DNA of 64,000 nucleotides from positions 310,001 to 374,000 of the forward strand of contig NZ_JAFNMJ010000002.1 of assembly GCF_026537325.1 (NCBI RefSeq), given 5' to 3'. A program made the translations under genes and the position numbers. The DNA is from Bifidobacterium sp. B4142 (lineage in GTDB: Bacteria; Actinomycetota; Actinomycetes; Actinomycetales; Bifidobacteriaceae). Below are positions 1-9,993 of this stretch, in pieces (the first letter of the stretch is position 1; the number at the start of each line of letters is the position of its first letter). The notes under the pieces were generated by a model. It saw nothing but the letters and a program-made list of their open reading frames with translations, ran no database searches and was not told the origin of the DNA.

Positions 1-1056
1 CGCCGTCTCAAGGTCAACCTCAAGGATTCTCACACCAAGGTGGAGCGCGACGACGTTCTGGCCGGGCTGGTGGCCGTGGTCACCGTGCGCATCGCCGAGC
101 CGCAGTTCCAGGGCCAGACCAAGGACGTGCTGGGTACGGCCCAGGTCAAGCCCATCGTCACCCGGATGACCGACGACCAGTTCGGCCAGATGATCAGCGG
201 CTCCAAGCGCGGCTTCAAGGAGCAGTCCGGCCAGGTGCTGGAGAAGATCGTGGGCGAGATGCACGCCCGCGTCCAGGCACGCAAGACCAAGGAGGTCACC
301 AGGCGCAAGAACGCCCTGGAATCGGCCTCCATGCCCTCCAAGCTCTCGGATTCCATGCCCGGCAACGACGACATCGCCGAGCTGTTCATCGTCGAGGGCG
401 ACTCCGCCCTGGGCACGGCCAAGGCGGCCCGAAACTCCATGTTCCAGGCCCTGCTGCCCATCCGTGGCAAGATCCTCAACGTGCAGAAGGCCTCCCTGTC
501 CCAGATGCTGACCAACAAGGAGTGCGCCTCCATCATCCAGGTGGTCGGCGCGGGCTCGGGAGCCAGCTTCGACATCGACCAGGCCCGCTACAACAAGGTC
601 ATCATGATGACCGATGCCGACGTGGACGGCGCCCATATCCGCATCCTGTTGCTGACCCTCTTCTACCGCTACATGCGGCCCCTGATCGAGAACGGGCGGG
701 TCTACGCAGCCGTGCCGCCCCTGCATCGAATCGCCCTGGCAGGCAGGAACAAGGGGAAGTTCATCTACACCTATTCGGACGATGAGCTGGAGGGCAAGCT
801 GGCCGATCTGCAGGCCAAGCACATCGATTACAATCCCGATGTGCAGCGCTACAAGGGTCTGGGCGAGATGGACGCCGACCAGCTGGCCGACACCACCATG
901 GATCCCAGGACCCGCATGCTGCGCCGCATACGCATGGAGGATGCCGCTCAGGCGGCCGGTATCTTCCCCCTGCTCATGGGGGACGACGTGCCGCCCCGCA
1001 AGCAGTTCATCGTGGACAATGCCGACGACTTCGACCGGAGCAAGATCGACACCTGA
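1..1056 (+). CDS. parE: DNA topoisomerase IV subunit B (ParE), C-terminal part; 5' end outside window
   Basis: The reading frame is open from base 1, so this is the 3' part of a longer gene; about 351 residues are visible. It holds the TOPRIM domain, with the EGDSALGTAKAAR segment and the DADVDGAHIR metal-binding motif, followed by the C-terminal YKGLGEMDADQL segment typical of GyrB/ParE. EGDSAL, rather than the EGDSAGG of GyrB, and the nearby gyrA-like gene at 6031-8655 favour ParE over GyrB; both points are inference from family knowledge. With ParC it forms the ATP-dependent type II enzyme that decatenates chromosomes. The ATPase domain is not in the window. It ends 47 bases before lhr. 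Confidence 0.93.
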   Translation, partial: RRLKVNLKDSHTKVERDDVLAGLVAVVTVRIAEPQFQGQTKDVLGTAQVKPIVTRMTDDQFGQMISGSKRGFKEQSGQVLEKIVGEMHARVQARKTKEVTRRKNALESASMPSKLSDSMPGNDDIAELFIVEGDSALGTAKAARNSMFQALLPIRGKILNVQKASLSQMLTNKECASIIQVVGAGSGASFDIDQARYNKVIMMTDADVDGAHIRILLLTLFYRYMRPLIENGRVYAAVPPLHRIALAGRNKGKFIYTYSDDELEGKLADLQAKHIDYNPDVQRYKGLGEMDADQLADTTMDPRTRMLRRIRMEDAAQAAGIFPLLMGDDVPPRKQFIVDNADDFDRSKIDT

Positions 1057-1103
1057 TCTGTCTTCAGCAAGGCCCGAAAGGTGGGGAGAGGAGCGTAACG
1101 CAG

Positions 1104-4100
1104 ATGAGCAGCGATCCCTTGGGTAATTTTTCCCCGCAGACGGCCGGCTGGTTTCGTCAGGCCTTCCCTCAGGGTCCCACGCCGACCCAGGTGCAGGCCT
1201 GGCCGGCCATCCGTTCAGGCGGCGATGCGCTGATCATTTCGCCCACCGGCTCGGGCAAGACCCTGGCCGCCTTTCTCTGGGCCATCGACGAGCTTATGAC
1301 CATGCCCCGGCGCTCCCGGAAGCCTGGGGTCGCCGTGCTCTACATCTCGCCCATGAAGGCCCTGGGGACGGATGTGGCCCGCAACCTGCAGGCTCCGCTG
1401 GAGGGCATAGCCGAGCGCTTTGTACAGCAGGGAGGTAAAGCGCCCAAGGTCCGGACGGGCATCCGTACCGGAGACGCCGACGCCCGCGGCCGCAGAGCCC
1501 TGGCCGCCCATCCTCCGGATATTCTGGTCACCACACCTGAGTCCCTCTATCTGATGCTGACCTCCAAGACGGCCAGCACGCTGAAGAACGTGCAGACCGT
1601 TATTGTGGACGAAATCCACGTTTTGGCGGGCAATAAGCGCGGGGCTCATCTGGCGCTGAGCCTGGAGCGCTTGGACGACCTGGTCGGAGGGCCTGTGCAG
1701 CGGATCGGCCTGTCGGCGACGGTCCGTCCACCCGAGCAGGTGGCCCGTTTTCTGGGCGGCAGCCGTCCGGTCAGTCTGATCCAGCCCAGGTCGTCCACAG
1801 CCATGGACCTGCGCCTGATCGAGCCCCTGGAGGACATGGGGGATCTGGCCGCGCCGCCCGGCGAGTCCAGCCAGGAAGGGCAGGAGGGGGACCAGAGAAG
1901 CGGATCCATCTGGCCTGCCGTCGAGCGGGCCATCCTGGATCAGGTCCTGTCCCACCGCACCACCCTGGTCTTCGTCAACTCCCGAGGACTCGCCGAACGC
2001 CTGACCGCCCGGCTGAACGACCTGCACCAGTCTGATCTGCAGGCATCCGGCCACGACCGGCCAGGTTCATCCGATGAAACAGCTGAGCCCAGGGAGCCGG
2101 CCCACTACGATTCGGCCACCGGGTCCACCTCCGAGAGAACCTCCGGCCTGAGCGTCGACCAGCCCATCGCCATGGCCCATCATGGTTCGGTATCCAAGGA
2201 ACGCCGCCGCCAGGTGGAGGACGATCTCAAGGCCGGCAGACTGCGGTGCGTGGTCGCCACCTCAAGCCTGGAGCTGGGTATCGATATGGGTTCGGTCGAT
2301 CTGGTCATCCAGGTCAATGCCCCGCTGTCGACCGCTTCGGGACTGCAGCGGGTGGGCCGGGCTGACCATCAGGTGGGTCAGGTATCGCAGGCCAGGCTTT
2401 TCCCCCTAACCCGCGAGCAGATCCTGGAGTGCACGGCCAGCATGGAGAGCATGGTCCAGGGTGACATCGAACCCACCATCATGCCCAGCAGTCCCTTGGA
2501 TGTTCTGGCCCAGCAGACGGTGGCCGCGGCCGCCATGGGCCCGCTCAAGGAGGAGGACTGGCTGGCCACGGTCAGACGGGCCGCGCCCTTCGCCCACCTG
2601 GACCAGCAGGTCTACCGGGCGGTGCTGGGCATGCTCAGCGGTGCCTACACCTCCCAGGATTTCACCGCCTTCCGTCCCATACTGGTCTGGGACCACCAGA
2701 CCGGTATGCTGACGGCCCGGCCCGGCGCGCAACGACTGGCGGTCACCTCCGGAGGCACCATTCCCGACCGTGGCTCCTACAGTGTGGTCATGCCCTCCGA
2801 GGCCGCCGGCGGCAAACCCCGCCGAGTGGGGGAGCTGGATGAGGAGATGGTCTACGAGTCCCGCAAGGGGGACGTGATCACCCTGGGTACCACCTCCTGG
2901 AGGATCCAGCAGATCACCCGCGACCGTGTGGTGGTCGTGCCCGCTCCGGGACGCTCCGCCAGGCTACCCTTCTGGCATGGGGAGGGCACCGGCCGCGACC
3001 CTGCCTTTGGCCGTCGCCTGGGCAGACTCGCCATGGAACTGTCCCAGGGCCTGATACCGGCGGTCCAGACTGCCTCCGGCCGGCCGGGTTTCACTCAATC
3101 AGTAAGCACTCGTCTGCTGAAGGACGGCCTGGACCGTCCTGCTATCAACAATCTGGCCGCCTTTCTGGCCGAGCAGCAGGCCTCCACCGGCCGGGTGCCC
3201 GACGACCGGCACCTGGTGGTCGAGCGCTGCCCCAACGAGGAGGGCGATCTGAGGCTGATCCTCCATTCGCCATACGGCCGCAGGGTCAACGAGCCTTGGG
3301 CCCTGGCCATCGCCGCCCGGCTCTCCCGTGAGCGCGGATACGACGGATCCGTCTGGGCGGGGGAGGACGGCATCGTCGTGCAGATTCCGGGCACTGATGC
3401 CTTCCTGGAAGATCAGCGAATATTCGGATTCACCCCTGATCAGGTGGAGCGCGAAGTCCGACGGCACCTGGTGGGCTCAGCGCTCTTCCAGGCCCGCTTC
3501 CGCCAGTGCGCAGCCCGCTCGCTCTACATGCCCAGGATGGAGCCGGGTCGTAGGGTTCCGCTCTGGCAGCAGCGTCTGCGGGCCTCCCGTCTGCTGGACG
3601 CGGCTCTGAAGGAGGATGACTTCCCCCTGGTTCTGGAGACCATGCGCGAGTGCCTGCAGGACGTCTACGACATGCCTGCCCTGCGCGAGCTCATGGCCGA
3701 CCTGGAGCAGGGGAGCGTTCGTCTGGTCCCGGCCTCCACCAAGGCCCCCTCGCCCATGGCTTCAGGGCTGCTCTTCGGCTACCTGGGGACCTTCATGTAC
3801 CAGTACGACATGCCCAAGGCTGAGCGCGACGCCGCCATGCTGGCCATCGACTCCGACCTGCTGGAGCAGATGGTCGGCCAGGTGGACATGGCTGACCTTC
3901 TGGACCAGGAGACCGTAGACCAGGTGACTGCTGATCTGCAGCGGCTTTCGCCCAGAACCCGGGCCAGGGGAGCCGAAGGACTGGCCGACCTGTTGCGCAC
4001 CCTGGGCCCCATGGATTTGGCTGGGATTCGTCGGCGCATGCGCGGGCAGGAGGACGAATCGGTTACGGAGGCACAGGTCCGGGCCATGCTGGAGGAGCTG

Positions 4101-6011
4101 CAGACCCAGGCCAGGGTGGTCCAGGTCAGACTGGGTACACGCGACTGCTGGGTATGGGCCGGTCAGGCAGGGCGGCTGACGGCGGTTCTGGGCCCTGGCA
4201 TCATCCGGCCATCCGCTCAGTCAACACAAAAATCGGAATCGGACAGTGAAGCCTTTGACCAGCTGGTCAGGCAATATGCCGAAGTCCATGGGCCATTCAC
4301 CACCGAGGACCTGGCCGGTCACCTGGGTCTGGGCAGCGCTCTCTTGGAGGACCGACTGCGCTCCCTGGCCTCACGCGAGCTGCTCATGACCGGGGTCTTC
4401 CCCAGGCCTGACCTGAGTGCCTATGGCGAGCCGGGATTTGAGGGAGGCGAACCCCGCCGGGGGTGGCTGGATCCCGAGGTCTTCCGTCGGCTGCGCTCGC
4501 GGTCCCTGGCCAAGGCCAGCAAGGCCGCCAGTCCTGTCCCCGGTCATGTCTACAGCGACTTTCTTCTTCACAGGCAGGGTCTGGCACCCCTGGGCCAGGA
4601 GCCCTTGATGGGCACCGAAGGATTGCTGGAGGTGGTCGGGCAGCTGGAGGGGCTGGCTCTGCCGACCGAACTCTGGGAGTCGGCCATCTTCCCGGCCAGG
4701 GTGCGTGATTACGGACCGGCCTTGATGGACGATCTGCTGGCTTCGGGCCAGGTGGTCTGGGTGGGGTCCGACCAGGGGGAGGGCCCGTTGGGCGCCATGA
4801 CCTTTTATCTGGCCGAGGACCTGGATGATGAGCTTCCAGCACAATCTGTTGGTCCTCCGTCGGTCACGGATGTGGCCGGCAAGTCGAGCAAGGCGGGCGA
4901 CGCGTGCGATCTGGAAGAGACCATGCTGGATGTTCTGGCCGACGGGGGAGCCTACCGCTTCGATCGGCTTCTGCGCGCCTGCGCCGGCCGGGGCGGGAAT
5001 GACGTTGAGTCTCTTGGTTTTGAAGCCCCCGATCAGGAGGCCGTGGCACGGTCGCTCTGGGATTTGGTCAGGTGTGGACTGGTCACCAACGCCTCCCTGG
5101 CTCCGGTTCGGCGCCTGATCCGAGGATCAGGGTCTCAGTCCTCGGGGAGGACCCGACGCCTGCCCCACGGCCTGCATGGACACGGCAGGCCCAGGGGTCG
5201 TGCAGCCATGATGCGGGCGACAAGCTCAACAGCGCTGTCAGCAGCGGCGGAGGGGTTCTGGACCCTGGTTGTGGATGAGCGCGGGTCAGCAGGAGGCTCA
5301 GCGGGGACTGGCATGGCCGGTTCACGCGATGAGCCTAGAGGCAGCCAGGACGATGATCGACAGCGGACCGTCCGCCTGGTCCACGAGGAGCAGGCCATCC
5401 TGGACCGCTATGGGCTCCTGGCTCCGGTGCTGCCTGAGGTGCGGTCTCTGCCTGGCGGATTCTCGGCCCTCTATCAGGTCTGCAGACGGATGGAGGAGGC
5501 CGGTCAGCTGACGCGTGGGGTCATCGTCGACGGTTTCGGCGGTGCCCAGTTCGCCCCCCGAGAGGTGATCAACCAGCTCAGGGACTTCCAAGAGGATGAG
5601 CGCAGGAGCGATGGTGAAGACAGATCGGGGCAGCGACCTCCCGAGCCCGTGGTCATGGATGTGACCGATCCCGCCAACCTCTATGGCACGGCTCTTGCCT
5701 GGCCGACTACATCAGGGGATGCCGGCGGTCGGCCCATTCGGCGGATGGGGAACCTCTTGGTGCAGCATCGAGGCTGCGCCCTGGTCTATGCGGCGCCCAA
5801 GGGGCATCATCTGCTAGTCTTCGGCGAGCCCGAGCGTGGATTGCTGGAGGCGGCCTTCGCCCAGCTGGCTTCATGGCTGAGGCGGGGCGGGCAGGGACGC
5901 ATCCTCTTCAGTGATGCCAATGGCCGACCCCTGACCATGCGTGAACCGGTGGGCATGGCCCTGGCCGCCGCCGGATTCACGGCCGGACCAGGCGGCATGG
6001 CCCTCTACTGA
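1104..6011 (+). CDS. lhr: Lhr-type ATP-dependent helicase (1635 aa)
   Basis: Large superfamily 2 helicase of the Lhr family, a 3'-5' DNA/RNA translocase linked to DNA repair in mycobacteria and other bacteria. The core motifs are visible: Walker A SPTGSGKT (residues 46-53), DEIH box (169-172), SATVRPPE as motif III, and an FVNSRGLAERL segment opening the second RecA domain. The motif VI region reads QRVGRADHQVG (415-425), with Asp421 where Lhr proteins usually have Gly. A Lhr core and a long C-terminal region with several charged, low-complexity linkers (around 1030-1060 and 1270-1480) follow. Length is at the upper end for the family (about 1500). The start ATG has a GGGGAGAGGAG Shine-Dalgarno region. 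It follows parE in the same direction and converges on parC with an 19-base gap. Confidence 0.93.
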   Translation: MSSDPLGNFSPQTAGWFRQAFPQGPTPTQVQAWPAIRSGGDALIISPTGSGKTLAAFLWAIDELMTMPRRSRKPGVAVLYISPMKALGTDVARNLQAPLEGIAERFVQQGGKAPKVRTGIRTGDADARGRRALAAHPPDILVTTPESLYLMLTSKTASTLKNVQTVIVDEIHVLAGNKRGAHLALSLERLDDLVGGPVQRIGLSATVRPPEQVARFLGGSRPVSLIQPRSSTAMDLRLIEPLEDMGDLAAPPGESSQEGQEGDQRSGSIWPAVERAILDQVLSHRTTLVFVNSRGLAERLTARLNDLHQSDLQASGHDRPGSSDETAEPREPAHYDSATGSTSERTSGLSVDQPIAMAHHGSVSKERRRQVEDDLKAGRLRCVVATSSLELGIDMGSVDLVIQVNAPLSTASGLQRVGRADHQVGQVSQARLFPLTREQILECTASMESMVQGDIEPTIMPSSPLDVLAQQTVAAAAMGPLKEEDWLATVRRAAPFAHLDQQVYRAVLGMLSGAYTSQDFTAFRPILVWDHQTGMLTARPGAQRLAVTSGGTIPDRGSYSVVMPSEAAGGKPRRVGELDEEMVYESRKGDVITLGTTSWRIQQITRDRVVVVPAPGRSARLPFWHGEGTGRDPAFGRRLGRLAMELSQGLIPAVQTASGRPGFTQSVSTRLLKDGLDRPAINNLAAFLAEQQASTGRVPDDRHLVVERCPNEEGDLRLILHSPYGRRVNEPWALAIAARLSRERGYDGSVWAGEDGIVVQIPGTDAFLEDQRIFGFTPDQVEREVRRHLVGSALFQARFRQCAARSLYMPRMEPGRRVPLWQQRLRASRLLDAALKEDDFPLVLETMRECLQDVYDMPALRELMADLEQGSVRLVPASTKAPSPMASGLLFGYLGTFMYQYDMPKAERDAAMLAIDSDLLEQMVGQVDMADLLDQETVDQVTADLQRLSPRTRARGAEGLADLLRTLGPMDLAGIRRRMRGQEDESVTEAQVRAMLEELQTQARVVQVRLGTRDCWVWAGQAGRLTAVLGPGIIRPSAQSTQKSESDSEAFDQLVRQYAEVHGPFTTEDLAGHLGLGSALLEDRLRSLASRELLMTGVFPRPDLSAYGEPGFEGGEPRRGWLDPEVFRRLRSRSLAKASKAASPVPGHVYSDFLLHRQGLAPLGQEPLMGTEGLLEVVGQLEGLALPTELWESAIFPARVRDYGPALMDDLLASGQVVWVGSDQGEGPLGAMTFYLAEDLDDELPAQSVGPPSVTDVAGKSSKAGDACDLEETMLDVLADGGAYRFDRLLRACAGRGGNDVESLGFEAPDQEAVARSLWDLVRCGLVTNASLAPVRRLIRGSGSQSSGRTRRLPHGLHGHGRPRGRAAMMRATSSTALSAAAEGFWTLVVDERGSAGGSAGTGMAGSRDEPRGSQDDDRQRTVRLVHEEQAILDRYGLLAPVLPEVRSLPGGFSALYQVCRRMEEAGQLTRGVIVDGFGGAQFAPREVINQLRDFQEDERRSDGEDRSGQRPPEPVVMDVTDPANLYGTALAWPTTSGDAGGRPIRRMGNLLVQHRGCALVYAAPKGHHLLVFGEPERGLLEAAFAQLASWLRRGGQGRILFSDANGRPLTMREPVGMALAAAGFTAGPGGMALY

Positions 6012-6030
6012 GCCTTGTGTGAACGTGTCC

Positions 6031-8655
6031 TCAGGCTACAAAGGCGATGGGCGCTGCCAGCTCCTGGCCGGAGGCATCCCGGCGCATGTCCACGTCGGGC
6101 AGGTCGACCGGAGAACCGGCAGCGGTGCTGGCGTGCAGGGGCCAGGCGCCCACCCGGGCCAGCAGCAGGGTGTCCTGACCCTTGAGGAAGCGCTGGGAGC
6201 GCACGCCCCTCGTGCCACGGCCCTTGACCGGATACATCTCCAGCGGAGTCAGCTTGGCCGACCCATTCTCGGTGCCGGGCAGAGCCTCGGAGTCACCGGC
6301 CACGGTCAGGACCACGGCCCCGGCCTGGGTGCTCATGCCATCCTCGCCGGTCTCCTGGTAGGTCCAGCCGATCTCTCCGGCCGGCACAACCGCGAAGGTG
6401 GCGACCTGGCAGCCCTGGACCAGTCGGATGCCCACCATGCCTGCCGCATTGCGACCCTGGGGGCGAACCTTGTCGCCGGTGAAGGTCAATAGGCTGGCAT
6501 CCGAGGAGATGAGCACCATGCGGTCCCCGTCCTGGCAGGGGGCTGCGAAGACCACCTGATCCTCATCCTTCAGGTCGATGACCGTCCAAGAGTCCATGGT
6601 GGTCGGGGACTCGCGGTTCCAACGTTTGACCGTGCCAAGCCGGGTGCCCAGGGCCAGGGGCCGGGTGTCGGCCATGTCGATGACGGTGACGGCGTGCTCG
6701 TCGGCCTGTGGTTCGGTGCTGGCGGTCCCGCCCAGAAGCTCGTCAGCCACGATGCCCCCGCTCAGGTTGGGGTTGGCGGTGGCGGGGATCAGCGGCAGGT
6801 CGGCCACAGGAGCGGTGATCAGCCGTCCAGCCGTGGTGACCAGGCCGTAGGTGGCCAGGGTGGTGGTGGCGAATATGGCGATGATCTGGTCGTCATGCCC
6901 CCGGTCCTGGTTGCGTGGCCGGGACCGCCAGGCGTCCAAGGCTCCTGGGGTGCTGCGTGCCAGCAGGCCGGTGGCGCTCATCATGACCGTGCAGGGCTTG
7001 TCCTCCATGTGCAGGTCGCCGCCGTCCCCGCCGCGGCTGGTTCCTCCGCTTGCCATCAGTGCGGCCTGTGGGCCGGCACCGGCCTTGCCGGGGGTTTGCT
7101 GGTCGCCGGCTGCTGCCGACTGCACGGGGGCCAGATCGCCGGAGGGCTCCTGGTCCAGGATGACCGTGCGCCTGGGCGTACCCCACTGGGCCACCGCCTG
7201 GTCCATCTCCTGGATGACCACCCGGTCAAGCTCGGCCGAGGAACCCAGAATCCGCTCCAGTTCCTCCAGCTGCTTGTTGAGGTCGTCGCGTTCGCCCTCC
7301 AGCTCGATCCTGCTCATCTTAGTAAGCCGCCGCAGCCGCAGGTCAAGAATGTACTGGGCCTGGGTCTGATCCAGGTCGAAGACCGCCATCAGCTTGGTCT
7401 TGGCCGCATCCGCATCGTCCGAGCTGCGAATGACCTGGATGACCTCGTCGATGTCGACCAGGGCCAGCAGAAGACCCTCGACCAGATGCAGACGTTCCAG
7501 GGCCTTCTTGCGGCGGAACTCGCTGCGCCGATGGATGACCGTGCGCCGGTGCTCCACCCAGACCTCCAGCAGCTCCTTGAGCCCCATGGTTCTGGGCCGT
7601 CCGTGGACCAGGGCCACGTTGTTGATGGTGAAGGAGTCCTCCAGGGGCGTGTACTTGAAGAGTTTGCCCAGGACCTTGCCCGGGTCGAATCCCGTCTTGA
7701 TCTCGATGACCAGGCGGGTCCCGTTGTGCCGGTCGGTCAGGTCGATGGCGCTGGAGATGCCCTCCAGCTTGTGGTTGCGCACCCCATCCGAGATGCGTTC
7801 CAGAACCCGTTCGGGTCCCACCATGAATGGCAGCTCAGTGACCACGATGGCCTTCTTGCGGGCGGTCACGTTCTCCAGGTGGGTGACGGACCTGGTCACG
7901 AAGGCCCCCCGGCCGTGCTCGTAAGCCTTGCGGATGCCGTCCCGACCCACGATGACCCCGCCGCCGGGCAGATCCGGGCCGGGCACGTAGCGCATGAGTT
8001 CGTCCAGGCTTGCGTCCGGGTGGGCCATCAGATACTTGGCAGCGGCCACCACCTCGCTCAGGTTGTGGGTGATCATGTTGGTGGCCATGCCCACGGCGAT
8101 GCCCGAGGCTCCGTTGACCAGCAGGTTGGGGATGGCCGAGGGCAGGACCTGGGGCTCCTTGAGCTTGTTGTCGTAGTTGGGGGAGAAGTCCACCGTGTCC
8201 TGGTCGATGTCGGCGTTCATGCCCAGGGCCGCCGGAGCCAGCCTGGCCTCGGTGTAGCGGGAGGCCGCCGGTCCGTCGTCCAGGGATCCGAAGTTGCCGT
8301 GGCCGTCGACCAGGGGCAGGCGCATGGCGAAGGGCTGAGCCAGCCTGACCATGGCCTCGTAGATGGAGGAGTCGCCATGGGGGTGCAGCTTGCCCATGAC
8401 CTCGCCCACGGCCCTGGCGGACTTCATGTAGGGGCGGTCGGGGTTGAGGTTCATCTGGCCCATCTGATAGATGATCCGCCGCTGGACCGGCTTGAGTCCG
8501 TCACGGGCGTCGGGCAGGGCCCTGGCGTAGATGACCGAGTAGGCGTATTCCAGGAAGGACTTGCTCATCTCCTCGTTCAGAGGGGTTTCGACGATGTGCT
8601 CCTTGACCTGCCTGGGGTCGTACCCCGCCGCCTTGCTCCTGCGATGAGTTGCCAT
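6031..8655 (-). CDS. parC: DNA topoisomerase IV subunit A (ParC), 874 aa
   Basis: Breakage-reunion subunit of a type IIA topoisomerase. The N-terminal winged-helix segment [17 protein letters not shown] (44-60) is followed by the quinolone-resistance region [12 protein letters not shown] (91-102) and the catalytic tyrosine in [10 protein letters not shown] (Tyr134). Ser96 and Glu100 occupy the positions where resistance substitutions arise, so the sequence looks like the unmutated type. The C-terminal third carries the beta-pinwheel repeats. It is called ParC rather than GyrA because the adjacent B subunit is ParE-like; this is an inference. The start ATG has a GGAG-rich Shine-Dalgarno region upstream on the minus strand. 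An acidic, Ala/Gly-rich insertion lies near residues 500-545. Confidence 0.92.
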   Translation of the reverse strand: MATHRRSKAAGYDPRQVKEHIVETPLNEEMSKSFLEYAYSVIYARALPDARDGLKPVQRRIIYQMGQMNLNPDRPYMKSARAVGEVMGKLHPHGDSSIYEAMVRLAQPFAMRLPLVDGHGNFGSLDDGPAASRYTEARLAPAALGMNADIDQDTVDFSPNYDNKLKEPQVLPSAIPNLLVNGASGIAVGMATNMITHNLSEVVAAAKYLMAHPDASLDELMRYVPGPDLPGGGVIVGRDGIRKAYEHGRGAFVTRSVTHLENVTARKKAIVVTELPFMVGPERVLERISDGVRNHKLEGISSAIDLTDRHNGTRLVIEIKTGFDPGKVLGKLFKYTPLEDSFTINNVALVHGRPRTMGLKELLEVWVEHRRTVIHRRSEFRRKKALERLHLVEGLLLALVDIDEVIQVIRSSDDADAAKTKLMAVFDLDQTQAQYILDLRLRRLTKMSRIELEGERDDLNKQLEELERILGSSAELDRVVIQEMDQAVAQWGTPRRTVILDQEPSGDLAPVQSAAAGDQQTPGKAGAGPQAALMASGGTSRGGDGGDLHMEDKPCTVMMSATGLLARSTPGALDAWRSRPRNQDRGHDDQIIAIFATTTLATYGLVTTAGRLITAPVADLPLIPATANPNLSGGIVADELLGGTASTEPQADEHAVTVIDMADTRPLALGTRLGTVKRWNRESPTTMDSWTVIDLKDEDQVVFAAPCQDGDRMVLISSDASLLTFTGDKVRPQGRNAAGMVGIRLVQGCQVATFAVVPAGEIGWTYQETGEDGMSTQAGAVVLTVAGDSEALPGTENGSAKLTPLEMYPVKGRGTRGVRSQRFLKGQDTLLLARVGAWPLHASTAAGSPVDLPDVDMRRDASGQELAAPIAFVA

Positions 8656-8760
8656 GCTCCAGCTCCTGCTCCTTCACGTTCCGCCTTATGATAACCGGAC
8701 GGTCCGCCAAAGCCTTCACCGCAGGGATGCGGTGTCGGCCTGGGGTCTGACCGTGCTTGA

Positions 8761-9993
8761 ATGGAAGGCATGGGTCTGGATACACCTGACATGAAGGAAC
8801 TGCTGCAGCCGAGTCCGCCTATCCAATACGGGGACCGGGCGGGGGCTAACCATGTTGGCGGGGCCAGGCATCTGTCCGCCGTCCTGCCAGCCCTGAGTGC
8901 CTGCCTGGGAATGCCTGTGGCCACCGACGTCCATCCGTCTGCCAAGGCTCTCCAGGAGGCTCTGGGACTGCCGGAGGCCCGGTCGGTGGTCGTCGTCCTG
9001 GTGGATGGGCTGGGATTCTGGAATCTGGTCAGCCGCCAGGGCCATGTGCCCTACCTGCGCTCGCTGCTGTCCGAGCCCATCAACCAGCGTCCCCTCTACA
9101 CCAGTCTGCCCTCGACGACCGTGGCGGCCATGGGGGTCTTCGGCACCGGAACCAGCCCTGGACTGACCGGCATGACCGGCTACACCCAGCTGAATCCGGA
9201 CACCGGCCAGTTGGGTCAGATGATCCAATTCAGGGGCGCTCAGGATCCCGAGCACCTGCAACGCCGTCCCACGGTCTTTGAGACCCTCCAGGCGCAAGGG
9301 GTCCGTGTGACCTCCTCGGGCCTGCCGCGTTTTCGCGATTCAGCCCTGACCCGCGCGGCTCTGCGTGGCGGGGAGTATCTGGCCCACAACCACTCCCGTC
9401 AGCGTCTCCTGGCCGCCTGCGAGGCCGCCCGCCAGCCGGGTCTGACCTACCTCTACATTCGCGATGTGGACAAGGTGGGCCACCACAGCGGCTGGGAGGG
9501 TGAGGAGTGGGTGGCCGCTCTTGAAGCCACCGATGCACAGCTGGCCGAGCTTCATCGCCGCCTGCCTGCCGGGACACTGACGGTGATCATAGCCGATCAC
9601 GGCATGGTTGAGTCCGATCCGAACCAGCGCATTGACATTGCCCAGGATCCCGAACTGAACCGGGATGTGCGACTGGTGGGCGGCGAGCCCAGGGCGGTCA
9701 TGCTCTATCTGGACCAGGGGGCGAACCCCCAGGTCGTGGCTACACGCTGGCGTGAGCGTCTGGGGGAGCGGGCCTGGGTGTTGACCCGGGACCAGGCCAT
9801 CCAAGGGGGAATCTTCGGCCCTGTGGACGCTCGGGTCCGACCCATGATCGGCGACCTTATGGTGCTGGCCGGTGACCGGATCACCCTGGTGAATTCTGCA
9901 GATCAGACGGATGCCGCAACCAGGCTGCCCGGCGTGCATGGTTCATGGACCCGTCTGGAGACGCAGATTCCCTGCATGATCGACCTGGTCTGA
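8761..9993 (+). CDS. Alkaline-phosphatase-superfamily phosphodiesterase/nucleotide pyrophosphatase family protein
   Basis: 410-residue predicted cytosolic hydrolase of the type I phosphodiesterase/nucleotide pyrophosphatase branch of the alkaline phosphatase superfamily. Metal ligands and nucleophile can be placed: Asp82 in VVLVDGLGFWN, the LPSTT segment (116-120) whose last Thr is the expected nucleophile, then RDVDKVGHHSG and IADHGMVE supplying the second metal site. No signal peptide or membrane segment is visible. The natural substrate cannot be read from sequence. The start is uncertain: ATG at 8761 and 8770 are both possible and neither has a well-spaced Shine-Dalgarno. The stop codon directly abuts the sepH stop codon on the other strand (zero intergenic bases). 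Confidence 0.85.
   Translation: MEGMGLDTPDMKELLQPSPPIQYGDRAGANHVGGARHLSAVLPALSACLGMPVATDVHPSAKALQEALGLPEARSVVVVLVDGLGFWNLVSRQGHVPYLRSLLSEPINQRPLYTSLPSTTVAAMGVFGTGTSPGLTGMTGYTQLNPDTGQLGQMIQFRGAQDPEHLQRRPTVFETLQAQGVRVTSSGLPRFRDSALTRAALRGGEYLAHNHSRQRLLAACEAARQPGLTYLYIRDVDKVGHHSGWEGEEWVAALEATDAQLAELHRRLPAGTLTVIIADHGMVESDPNQRIDIAQDPELNRDVRLVGGEPRAVMLYLDQGANPQVVATRWRERLGERAWVLTRDQAIQGGIFGPVDARVRPMIGDLMVLAGDRITLVNSADQTDAATRLPGVHGSWTRLETQIPCMIDLV

Noticed and set aside
6694-8691. Very long open frame (665 codons) opposite parC
   Set aside because: It is a shadow of the ParC gene, created by high GC at third codon positions; it has the Gly/Val/Gln/His-rich composition of antisense frames and no domain.
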